From Tamarix chinensis (taxonomy: Eukaryota; Streptophyta; Magnoliopsida; Caryophyllales; Tamaricaceae), in the NCBI GenBank assembly GCA_030549775.1, contig CM060174.1, positions 92,644,132-92,708,131 on the forward strand: 64,000 bases of DNA. Direction: 5' to 3'. Below, in pieces: positions 45,387-55,655 of the stretch. Positions within the stretch are counted from its first letter, which is position 1, and each line of letters begins with the position of its first letter. Position numbers and translations under genes: made by a program. The notes beneath the pieces are model-generated. The model was not told where the DNA came from. It searched no databases and worked only from the letters and a program-made list of their open reading frames with translations.

Positions 45387-46745
45387 CTTATACTATCATA
45401 CCCTAAAAAATCACAAAGCTAGAATAGTAGAGACAAAAAAAATGCTTCACTCATGAAATCAAGAGCATCTTCAGCAAGATATTTGTATATAGAAGATAAA
45501 ACTGAAACACAGTACACCATTGGACAACACAAGTTCTCCAAATTTATGAAAAAAGATTGCATCAACACCCATCAATAAGAAAATAAGCAAAATAATTTTA
45601 TCATACCACAATCAACTTAGATCTAACAATTGGTGCAAATTGAGAACATACACTAGGGTGAATCGTACATAAGGTTTATTGGAATATCACTAAATAGTAC
45701 AAATGAAGATTATGAGAAACTAGTCACATCATTAGCACAACTAAGCCATCACAGATTCTAGATAAGAAAACCAAGAGAAAGTGGACGTATGAATTCCTCA
45801 ACTAAGGACTTCAAGATAAGTTGCATTGGCTAAATGATATGAGATTTTCTATTTGGTTAATCCTCCAAGATTCGTGTATTTTTTTAATGAAAAGGTCCTT
45901 TAGCATCAACAACCAAAACTTCCCTGCAACACGGAAATAATATGCAATGAATGTATTAACTTTATATGGATGCACAATATAGTTCTTTCAAAGATCATGT
46001 TGAAATTTAAAATTTGATACAATAAACAACTTCTATTAGCAATACTAACAACATATTAGGAGATCAATTGAGGTATTCATTGAGTTTGACTATCAATGAA
46101 AGCACCAATTGATGCAACCTAAATTTTATGTGAGATAATTTCCACTTTTTCAAAGTGTGCAACTCCAAAAACTAGAATTAGGGGAAGTCTTAGACATGAG
46201 AGGTTTGGAAATTTCTCATTGATAACTCTTTACCTTTGTATTCTCAGAATCTTTCACATTTATATAACGGGAAATTCATGGCTAATTCTCATTCAAGATG
46301 ATACCTATTAACTATAACAAAATTATGAAAGACAAACTACAAAAAGGAAAAATTTTACTAATAAACACTTGGTCTTCACAAAAAACAAAAAACAAAACTA
46401 AAAAGAACATTGATTAAGCTAAAAAATATTTCCTTTTAAGAGTAGTATGTTCCTAAAGCCTTTTGAGCTAATTAATATGCCTCCTGGGATATATAGTATC
46501 AATTTGGTGGCATAATCCAACACACGACCAAGCATGGTAGACAAGATCTAGCATTTATGAAAACACATGAATGAAAAGCTAGAATAAGAAGTCAAGAAAG
46601 CATACGAATGATGAGTCTTAAAATGCAACTGATTAGGTGGAAAGAAAAATAATACAAGATATGCTCAATTTATGATTCATTTTGCTCCTCGTCACAATAA
46701 AATCCTTTAAACCTCAAATTGAACCCTACAATCCAAGAATCTAAA
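45387..46745. other. AT-rich interval, no gene recognised
   Basis: Contains only short frames without domain signatures. The interval may belong to the CACTA-like element whose right end is at 48230, but no left terminus (CACTA followed by an AACGG-rich array) was found. Confidence 0.45.
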
Positions 46746-48150
46746 CCCCAAACAACTAATTAATCTGAAGAAAAAAAAATTAAAAGTGAAAGGCAGAAGA
46801 GATAGTTACTTGATACAAGACACAAACAACTTACAATTCAATTATGTGATGTGTGGAATCGATCATGTGGCTTGTTCTGGAGGTCGAAATAGATGAATAC
46901 TTGATGAATGAGAATCATGGTGGTGAGGACGAGGGTTGGGGTTCATTGTAGTGGTGGAAGGCAAGGGTAATGGCAAGGTCATAGGACAATGACCGAGAAT
47001 CATGGCGAGGATGAAGGTGTTGTGGTGCTATAAAAAGTTGAAATTGAATACTTGAAGAGAATAGTTCTATTGCTGAGCCTGTTTAATTAATTGGCCTCAA
47101 TTTATCAATGACATAAAAATCGATGTTGATATCAATTCTACCCGTTGTCATTTTGAATTATTAGCAACAGAGTCAAAACCATTGTAATATGTGGTGTTAC
47201 CTATTTTATTTTAAACTTATCAACAACGGCAACCGCAACCGTAGAAAATATACACTATAACTGTTGTCAATTTTATAGTCCATTTTTCTACTTCTCAATT
47301 CAAGGCCTTTTACTATGATAAAAATTGTACAATAAATTGGTTACTATCGCCATTAACAACAGGTGTAGGCCATTGTAATTGCATGTGTTATGTTTAAGGC
47401 TCCCAAAAGACAAGAGTTCTGGTCGCCATTGTAAAATAGAATTTTGACAACGGTTCTTTAACTATTGTCATTAACCTTGTTAACCGTTGTGGAATATCTT
47501 TAACGAGTGGAGAACCATTGAAAATTATCACCTCCACCATTTTCTATACCTATTCCAGTGGAGAACCCCAAATAGCTAATTAATCTGGGAAGAAAAATCA
47601 CAGTGAAAGATGGAAGAGATAGTTACCTGAGTACAAGACACAAACAACTCACGATTCAATCACGTGGTTTGCGGAATTAATCATGTGGCTTGTTCTGGAG
47701 GTCGAAGCAGATGAATACTTGATGAATAAGAATCATGGTGGTGAGGATGAGGGTTGGGGTTCATTGTAGCGGTGGAGGGCGAAGGTAATGGCAAGGTCGT
47801 AAGATAATGACCGAGAATTGTGGTGAGGATGAAGGTGTTATGGTGTTGTAAAAAGTCGAAATTGAATACTTGAAGAGAATATTTCTATTGTCTAGCTTAT
47901 TTAACTAATTGGCCTCAATTTATCAACAGCATAAAAATTTATGTTGATATCGATATTTCCCATTGTCGTTTTGAATTATTAGCAACATAGTCAAAACTGT
48001 TGTAATATGTGGTGTTACCCATTTTATTTTAAACTTATCAATAATGGCAACCACAACCGTAGAAAATATACTCTTTAATCGTTGTCGATTTTATAGTCCA
48101 TTTTTCTACTTCTCAATTCAAGGCCTTTTATAACGAGAGTTGTTTTAACC
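46746..48150. repeat. Tandem duplication, ~820-bp offset
   Basis: Two long copies (about 46746-47330 and 47566-48140) share phrases in the same order: CTAATTAATCTG, GTGGCTTGTTCTGGAGGTCG, GAATCATGGTGGTGAGGA, GAGGATGAAGGTGTT, GTAATATGTGGTGTTAC and CTACTTCTCAATTCAAGGCC. They differ by scattered substitutions. The CAACGG/CCGTTG-rich parts are CACTA-style subterminal DNA, so a terminal region was duplicated. Confidence 0.85.
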
Positions 48151-48230
48151 AATGTTAAATGTAACGTATACCAACAGTAATCAAAATCGTTGTTGTTTAG
48201 CTATTGTCTAACTCAAATTTTGTAGTAGTG
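47100..48230 (+). mobile_element. Right end of a second, incomplete CACTA-type element
   Basis: The segment ends ATTTTGTAGTAGTG at 48230, whose reverse complement CACTACTACAAAAT is a classic CACTA terminus. Upstream, many CAACGG, AACCGTTG and TTGTCGT-type words in both orientations form a subterminal array. The left end was not found. No transposase is recognisable on this side. Confidence 0.7.
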
Positions 48231-48535
48231 TTTGTATCAAGCATTCATTCATATTGTAGATGATTTCACTTATAAATATATTATTTGGCTCTCTAAATTA
48301 CCGATTTCACCATATCTGTCTTCAACTATATAAAATACATTTCTAAACATACCTTCATTGTCTAGCTTTTTGGTATGAATTTACATTAATTTGATTAAGT
48401 TAAATGCATATATTTTTAGGGAAAATATGTTGATGATTATTATCAAATGGAGGGTGACAAGAATGAAAAGGATGATGCTGAAGATGAGAAAGAAGCAGAT
48501 GATATTTGGTGCATTTATGAAGATGCTTTTGTGAG

Positions 48536-48735
48536 TCGGCTTACGAAGATGTTCGATACTTTTATTTGTTCGCTTACGAAGATGCTAGATGCTTTTGTAT
48601 GTCAGTTTACGATGATGCTCTGTGCTTTTATATATATGTCAGCTTATGAAGATGTTTGGTAATTTTGTTTGTCAGTTTATGAAGATGCTTGATACTTTTG
48701 TATATTAGTTTATAAAGATATTTTTGTATGTTAGC
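48536..48735 (+). repeat. 33-bp tandem repeats, ~6 copies
   Basis: The unit is close to GCTTACGAAGATGCTNGATR plus CTTTTGTATGTCA. Six copies follow each other; the third is 37 bp and the last is decayed. The first copies are in frame with the acidic 71-codon frame and give an 11-residue period (LTKMFDTFICS-like). Confidence 0.85.
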
Positions 48736-49097
48736 GTATATTACAAGTGGTATATATAGTATTGTACTTATATGACTATTATAGCTTTAGGATTTAAATA
48801 ACTAACTATTTTGTACCACGCAATGATAATTATATATGGCGTAGTTAATTTTATATCAGGATAAATTGTCACTATAAGTGAATAAATTGTTACTACAAGT
48901 GGATATTGTGGTAATAGGTATTATCAACAAATCTTGTCTGGTTCAGTAAATATTTTACCAACATATATAAATGTATATATCTACAGGGTAAAATATGTAT
49001 AACCAATAGTATATATGTTGGCAATAGTTTTTAGTAATAGATATATTAGTGTAACACTTTTAGCCACATATATGATTGTAAGATCAATTCATTTTAT

Positions 49098-49229
49098 CAC
49101 AGATATAATTTTGTGAGTAATGCTTTAAGTCACACAAATTGTTTTGTGAATAATACTTTTAGTGACGGATATTATTTCATGGGTAATACTTTTACTCACA
49201 GATATTATTTTGTGGTTAATACTTTTACT
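49098..49229 (-). repeat. 33-bp tandem repeats, 4 copies
   Basis: Four consecutive 33-bp units begin CACAGATAT, CACACAAAT, GACGGATAT and CACAGATAT and end TAATACTTTTAGT or TAATACTTTTACT. They differ by point changes only. The minus strand stays open (11-residue period, SITHEIISVTK-like), again a by-product of the period. Confidence 0.88.
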
Positions 49230-49390
49230 TCCAGATGTAAATATGGGCATAAGTTTTACAAACAGATAAATATCTATGAACATTATTAGTCTTTTCCAAA
49301 AGATCATACATATATGTAGATAAAACTTTTAAACAAAGAGTTTTTACCTACAATTTTATCGGAAAAAAAAAATTAACCCCGGTGGGACAA

Positions 49391-50668
49391 AGCAATTATT
49401 TTGAACTGATTCGTGTGCTTGCAATTTATAATTAAAGTTGTTTCATAACAGTGCTAGTGATCTAAAAATTAAATTTCTTAGTGTTTGGCGATCTTGTCTT
49501 ACTCATTCAAGTAGGCCGACGGTGGTCATTATCCGCAACAAATTTCTCTCCAAGTGTGCCCGCCAGCCGAGCAACATCTTTACTACTATGCTTTCTGTAG
49601 TCGAACACAACCTTGCTTCCTAGCCTGACGATTTCTAAGGAGTGAGAAGGAGGGGGGTATTGCACGAATTGCAGGAGAACAACACATATGAGGCAACTGA
49701 TTAAGGCATCGCTTTCATCAACGTGGATTCCATTTCATCTGATAAAGATTCTAAATACCAAGAAAGTGGAGGGGCCTTTATACGGGGGTTCAAAAGCATA
49801 TATGGAAACAATAGAAAGAGTGGATCGATGTGTCAACATGGAACCTATGTAAAGTATATTTAGGGAAAGGATCAAGACGAGTGGTCTAAAATAGAATCTT
49901 CATTTAATTTTATTTTTTCCGCAGAAAGATATCTGTTGTGTATACGATTATCTAAGCATGAATGAACTGGCCGGAGTTAAATGTTGAACCGTTGCAACTT
50001 AAGCGACTTCCGGTCGTATGCTAAGAATCTAAGAGGATGCTGGATGCATACGTAAGAAGCTTCATCCGCACGGGCCATATATATAACCATGCAATCGCAC
50101 CCAAAAAGTCTTATTAGCTTCTTAGTAAATCAGCCACAGATGCGCATAATATGTACTTAGCCGCGTAGGGACGGGATGTTCGTGTTCACAGCTAAGCGAC
50201 GAAATCGTAGAAGCAGGAGCTTACGGGATAAGGAAAATAACACAGACAAATGCACAGCCAGTCACGGTAACGTTGCGTATAGAAGCGTTTAGTGCGCAGC
50301 CAAATGCATTCCGCGGCGCAACTCATAGTTTCATGAAATATTATGGTTTGATCCCGCACCGAGATGAAGTACCACACTAAGCAAACGATCCTTGGTGTTA
50401 GCCGTGAATCAATAGACGAACACGAATCACTCAGTATTTGACAGGATTGAAGAAAACAGAACAATGGTGGAGAAGGGATCCGTCAGTACATGCACCTCTG
50501 AGGGATATAATTAACAACTAGACTAATCTTTTTTTAGACATACTGGGGGTCTTAGAAATAAAGATACAGGTGAGTCACTATAAAAATGTTACGGTACCGA
50601 AAAAAGGAGGAAAGGGGTTCAAACCCGAGAGTACTCATTGATGAAAACATGGCTCTTCACGTTTAACT

Positions 50669-50717
<49 letters not shown>

Positions 50718-51839
50718 CCTGTCACTGTTTGTCTGCCTGTGTAGTGTCTGAAGATCCAACAGAGATAAAATAACATGTGCCACAGGTCCAGGGTAAAAAA
50801 GTACATGGACCAACAGAAAACTATACATCATCATTTCACCGAAATGGGTTTCCAGCCGTTACTTGGAGAGGCCAGCTAAAACCGCTTGCTTCTCAGACTT
50901 GGATCGGTTCCATGTCCTGATCCCTGCCCTGGTGATGGATAGGACATAAATTTGACAAGTAAACGGACGGGAGATGACAAAATAATTGAAAGGAGAAGAA
51001 GGAAAGAATTTATTTTTTTCTTTTTGGAAAGGGACGGTGCATCCTCCTGCATCTACTGGTAGGACCTGAGGAGTTTCAAAGTCGTTGGAGCTGAGATTCT
51101 CAATAGTGAGGCGGGGAGGGGGTAACACGACAACGACATTCAATGTGGAATAGAAGGAAATTGGATAGAGTGGAGGGTCCTCTTGACAGTATGCATATTT
51201 ATTATTTATCACAAAATAATGACCCGGGTAACTTGAGGTCAAAGCACGTCCAATGTGGAATAGAACGATGAACAAAGTAGTTACAGTAATAGTAATAATT
51301 TCATAGCAGGTGCAAGACCAGAATATTTGACGGTTCTGGCCCTATTCATTGTGGTTTTTTGTGCAGTGATACGAGATTTAATCCAAAATGAGGTAATTTA
51401 ACCCCCCCCTCCCATCACCACAAGAGGTCTACTGCGACAGAGAAGGAATTGACTTAATCCCCCCTAACTCACGCAAAAAAAAAAAAAAGTCATGTATACA
51501 GGTACAAGGCTGGCTTGTTCTTTGATACCGACTCTCTCTCCCTTAGCTTCTCGAATGCCCTTTAGCAGCCAGCTTTGTCTTGTGTTCTCACTGAACCAGA
51601 ATCGGATCTAATTGCAGCAGCTGTTGTTGTAGAAAGAAAATAATAATAATAATAATATTCACCAACTTGCTTCAGCACACCACCTGCACTCCTCCCGCTT
51701 ATTATAAAGAAGCAAAGCGCTTCATTTTGTAGCCCATATAGTACCATCCCTCGACTTCAGCCTTCCTCACTGCGCGCATCACCTTTTCTGAGAAGCCACG
51801 TACAACTCCGTTCACCGCCGGTAATTAGTTCTAAAAGAA
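49391..51839. other. Interval upstream of the RADIALIS-like gene
   Basis: GC content is higher than in the transposon zone, but no gene can be supported. The longest frame (50859-51275, minus, 138 codons) has no domain and contains low-complexity Pro/Val stretches; it is probably chance. A canonical B-box-like word GGTTCAAACCC occurs at 50617-50627 without the rest of a tRNA. The last ~150 bp (TTATTATAAAG at about 51700) look like a promoter for the RADIALIS-like gene. Confidence 0.45.
50673..50714. repeat. (CT)n microsatellite, 21 units
   Basis: Forty-two bases of perfect TC/CT dinucleotide repeat are visible. Nothing shows that it is transcribed. It lies about 1.1 kb upstream of the RADIALIS-like start codon. 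Confidence 0.97.
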
Positions 51840-52088
51840 ATGGCTTCCGGCTCCCTCAAGTCTTCCCGTAGTTCCAGTTCTTCATGGACCCCAAAGCAGA
51901 ACAAACAGTTTGAAAGAGCACTCGCTACGTATGACAAGGACACCCCGGACCGCTGGCAGAATGTTGCCAAGGCAGTTGGAGGGAAATCGCCCGAGGAGGT
52001 CAAGTGGCACTACGAGATCCTACTGCGGGATATTCAGCAAATAGAGTCCGGTCATATCCCTATACCAAAGTACAGAGACACTAACTAA
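51840..52088 (+). CDS. RADIALIS-like single SANT/MYB domain protein
   Basis: A one-exon frame of 82 residues, the usual size for RADIALIS-like (RL) proteins. A Ser-rich lead ([14 protein letters not shown]) is followed by one MYB/SANT repeat at about residues 15-66: [20 protein letters not shown], then [20 protein letters not shown] and [10 protein letters not shown]. Aromatic core residues are W16 and W39, with Y58 in the third-helix HYE motif. The C-terminal [11 protein letters not shown] is characteristic of the family. Antirrhinum RADIALIS competes with DIVARICATA for DRIF co-factors in dorsoventral flower asymmetry. RL genes elsewhere act in seedling, flower and ovule development. The start fits the family (MAS...SSSWT). 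K-W-H-Y-E instead of the commoner K-R-H-Y-E is a minor deviation. Which RL paralogue is not decidable. Confidence 0.93.
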   Translation: MASGSLKSSRSSSSSWTPKQNKQFERALATYDKDTPDRWQNVAKAVGGKSPEEVKWHYEILLRDIQQIESGHIPIPKYRDTN

Positions 52089-53716
52089 TAGCAATGGCGA
52101 GGGGCTGGCTGATGATGAGCGGAGGTAAAGTATATACAGCTTTTATGTTTGTTTCAGAGAATGTATAAACCCGTTGCATCATTTTGTTGCCCTGAATTAA
52201 TCTTTATTGTCGTCGCCTATGCATACTTTTCATTTCCCTGACCAAGTAGAATTTCTTAACTAAAGAATTTAAGGGACAGGGCCATACATATATTCAGGAG
52301 GGGGGGAAGGGTCCTTTCCATTCCTTCCAAAGATTTAGTTTTTTTTTTTTTGGGGGGGGGGGGGCTCTGCAATCCTCGTAAAGGAGCAAGAAAACTCATC
52401 CCTAGCCTAGCAGCAACGATTCTCCAATCGAGGTAGGCTGCACATAGCTACAACCTGCTCTATATATTATTCTCAGGAGGAAAAACTTTATCCCATTTTA
52501 AGCACACTAAGGATGATTGCTTACCATCTCCTAATACAGTGCATAACGCTGCATGGATATGATTAAACTTTTGCTCAGAAATCGATACAAAGAAGTAAGA
52601 GAAGCAAGAATCTACAGAACCAGAAGAAGCGTGCCGTTGTACCCACCAAAATTATCAGCTAATGATGGCACCCCCAAAGTTCAAAACCCATAATATATAT
52701 ATATTAAACGTTATGCATTTCTTCCCCTTATTTATAGTAATCTATCAAACCAATTTGGTCGGTGGTCTTCCTGCTCTGTTATAATTTTTACCGTCCCGCA
52801 ACCGTTGTTGTTTATACACTTTCTTTTTTTACAGATATTCAAATAACCAACTAATCTACATTTTTTTAAAGATATTCAAATAACCAACTAATCTACATTT
52901 TTTTAAACATATTCCCTACCTTTTCTTTCCTGATTTATCAGTTAGTGATTAAAAAAATCCTTTTTTAAGATAAAAATAAAAAAATCAAGGTTAGGGAAAG
53001 GGATTTTGATTATCCACACACTCCCAGCTTGCATTAAATTACTAAACAAGCCTCTTCTAAGTACAGATCCTGATTTTTAAGTTCTCTCAGGCTGTGGTTG
53101 AATGTAAGGATTCGGTGGAGCAAAAGGTGCACCTGAACTGAACCGTAAGTAAACAAGGCAATACAATGGTGCATGGGCGAATGAGTGATCGGTTCCTCTG
53201 TCTGTCGTGCTCTCTTGTGTTTGTCTCTACAGTTCACTAACAACTTGTATCTGATGAATCGAAGATAATATAGATGTCATATGTTTGTGTTTCTCATGAT
53301 TTTTATTTTTATTTTTACTGCCTCTACTTCTGTCATGCATGGGTTCTGTAATTGAAGAAAAAAAAAACAGAGCGAGAGAGAGATGTAGATAAACACTGGG
53401 GAACAGGGGTGAGGGCGAAAGGAATACGGTAACTTTCTGAAAAAATAAAAGTATATTATTTATGTGGATTTTTTGGAGACGCAGAAATAGAGAACAACTG
53501 TTTCCGGGACAATGTCAGGTCAAACGCTGTCCGCTCTCCATTACGAATCACAAATCTCCGAAACTGTCCACGTCTCACAGAATGATTCCTCCCTCCCGAG
53601 CACCAATAATATAATAAAAGTTTCTAGACGATGAAGGAACTTACCTGTCGCTCCCTTGACTCGAGATGTAAAATCGAAGCAGACCAATGAGAAGTGTCGC
53701 TGTCGCACAGAAAAAA
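52089..53716. other. Intergenic region downstream of the RADIALIS-like gene
   Basis: No gene seen. Contains the T13-G13 homopolymer junction (52339-52364). A 34-base direct repeat (AAAGATATTCAAATAACCAA and following) lies near 52834 and 52870. The 69-codon minus frame at 53034-53243 has no recognisable domain. Confidence 0.5.
52339..52364 (+). repeat. T13-G13 homopolymer junction
   Basis: Thirteen T followed directly by thirteen G. The G-run could form a G-quadruplex-like or R-loop-prone structure if transcribed, being 0.25 kb after the RADIALIS-like stop. Such homopolymers are also prone to sequencing and assembly error. Confidence 0.8.
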
Positions 53717-53789
53717 TGGAGATGCGGGGTATCGATCCCCGTACCTCTCGCATGCTAAGCGAGCGCTCTACCATCTGAGCTACATCCCC
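53717..53789 (-). tRNA. tRNA-Ala (AGC)
   Basis: The minus strand gives a complete 73-base cloverleaf. The acceptor pairs GGGGATG with CATCTCC (one G-U), with discriminator A. The D-arm is TAGCTCAGATGGTAGAGC, the anticodon loop CTTAGCA (anticodon AGC) and the T-arm CGGGG-ATCGATA-CCCCG. It agrees with plant nuclear tRNA-Ala. A run of six T follows on the minus strand (53711-53716), a strong polymerase III terminator. The 96-codon minus frame over this locus is a translation of the tRNA itself and not a protein gene. Confidence 0.97.
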
Positions 53790-53890
53790 GTGGTGTTGAC
53801 GGGGACCAGTCTTGTATACAGCACTTGTCAATACATCACATCTTTCAGTTCAGATCAAGTGTCGGAGTACTTTTTTTGTAGACCCGTGAT

Positions 53891-54858
53891 TAGAGCCGGC
53901 AAAAGTTGACCCGACTCGAAAAATTCGATGAATACCGACTCGATCCGCCCGAAATTCGATCCGATTTTATTTGAGTAATTAAAAGTCCGAAACCTATCCG
54001 ACCCGATCCAATACATATTCGATATCCGATATAATCCGAGAAATCATAAGTACGAAATAAACCCGACCCGACCCGCTATTCACCCAAAACCTCATATAAC
54101 CCAAAAAACTATAAATTCGAAATGACCCGACCCGATCCATTATTTATCCGAAATCTGATATTAGCTGAAAAATTATAAATTTATAAAGATTCAACTTCGT
54201 ACTACCTAAAAATTAACATTAACACATAACTCAAAATTTTAAAAACTTCATAAAACATGAAATAATATAGATGTGCAAATAATTCATACTAGCACTTACA
54301 TCAAAATCTAGAAAAATATACTTTCATAAAATTTATATCACTTATGTATATACAAATACAATATCCATTGATACCAATAGAAATAAAAGTAGAGAGGAAA
54401 AAAAAAAGAATAACACTACTATGCCATTTAAATATTAGTTCACTTCCATTATTTCATCTAGTACCATAAGATAATAACAGTGCAGCCTTGAACACTATAT
54501 GTTAGTATCTATACGGCCATACCTTGCAATATAGCACCTACAACATCATAGGAAAGTAGGAAAAATCTAGAGTAAAAATGTTAGTTATTCATTATAAAAA
54601 TTGAAGATTAATATTTTTTATTACATCAACAGTGTTAAATAGTCAGAAGTCAATATTAGTTGGTCTTTTGTCAATAATAGTCATTATTACTTGCTTTATT
54701 TAATTTTTATCTTATTTAGCTTGATATGATCTAATCAAAATATATAATAAAAAAACTAATATGTTATTATTATTATTGCCATAATTGATACTCATTGATT
54801 ACTATTATTATTGTTATCATTATTTTTGTATTAATAATAATAATGATGATAATAAAAA

Positions 54859-54899
<41 letters not shown>

Positions 54900-55655
54900 T
54901 TATTAAAATTATGTTGATATGATGTGATCAATCTCTTTTAAAAATAATATGAGAAGTACAACCTTAGAAGTCTTCATTTGTTATCAATTATCAATGACTA
55001 TTATAAGTTAATATCATGTAAGGAGTGTATAAGATATAAATATAATATAAACTTAAAATAATAATAGAACTCAATATGACCAAGCTAATAATGGAGTTGA
55101 ATTATAAGTTATACCTTAACGTAAAAAAAAAGTGATACGATTTGAAAACTTTTAAATTTGAAACGTCAGATACATCTCCAAAGATAAAATAATGATAAAA
55201 AATGCTAAGGCCCCAAAACAATTAATATAACAATTCACTTTTAATTGCATAAGATAAACTAAAATAACTGATCTCAAAATAATTAGCTTTTAATAATATC
55301 TTGAAATAAAAAGAAAGAAAGAAAATGACACAAGCATGGCTCAAATATGAAATGACCTAAATTCAATCTAAATTCGACCCAAAAATATAATAATTGAAAC
55401 TCAACCGAGTTCGATCTAAACTCTAACCAAAATTAGAACAACCCAAATTTATCCGAATCCGAGTCCATCCGATCTCAACCAGACCCGACTCAAGAGCTTA
55501 GAATGACCCAAGATTATCTGATACTGAGTTGATCCGAATCAAACCCGACCCAGCCCGATCCGACAAAATGATCCGAAATTATCCGAAACCGATATGACAC
55601 GATTATTATATTACCCGATCCGATAATTACCCGAACTGCCCGATTGCCAGCTCTA
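53891..55655 (+). mobile_element. Non-autonomous hAT-type element (1765 bp)
   Basis: The left end TAGAGCCGGCAAAAGTTGAC and the reverse-complemented right end TAGAGCTGGCAATCGGGCAG are inverted repeats. The 8-bp flanks CCCGTGAT (53883-53890) and CCTATGAT (55656-55663) agree at 6 of 8. Both subterminal regions consist of CCCGACCCG, CCGATCCG and CCGAAAT words. The middle is AT-rich with an (ATT)n run at about 54860-54898, and no transposase frame exists. The end sequence is shared with the element at 41542-42927. Confidence 0.88.

Larger units (their letters stand above)
48231..49390. mobile_element. CACTA-like remnant with 33-bp repeats
   Basis: 48447-48662 is a 71-codon frame with an acidic start (MEGDKNEKDDAEDEKEADDI) that runs into a 33-bp repeat. 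A second 33-bp array lies at 49098-49229. The region ends near TTTTACCTACAATTTTATCG (49345), resembling subterminal words of plant CACTA elements. No terminus was identified, so this is an inferred fragment. Confidence 0.45.

Noticed and set aside
50617..50640. Possible tRNA or SINE at GGTTCAAACCC
   Set aside because: The B-box-like word is present, but no A box or cloverleaf precedes it and no poly-A or repeat tail follows.
50859..51275. 138-codon minus-strand frame upstream of the RADIALIS-like gene
   Set aside because: No domain, biased composition and promoter-like position; most likely chance.
53541..53831. 96-codon minus-strand frame containing GDVAQMVERSLSMREVRGSI
   Set aside because: It is the translation of the tRNA-Ala gene at 53717-53789 plus flanks, a well-known spurious protein type.
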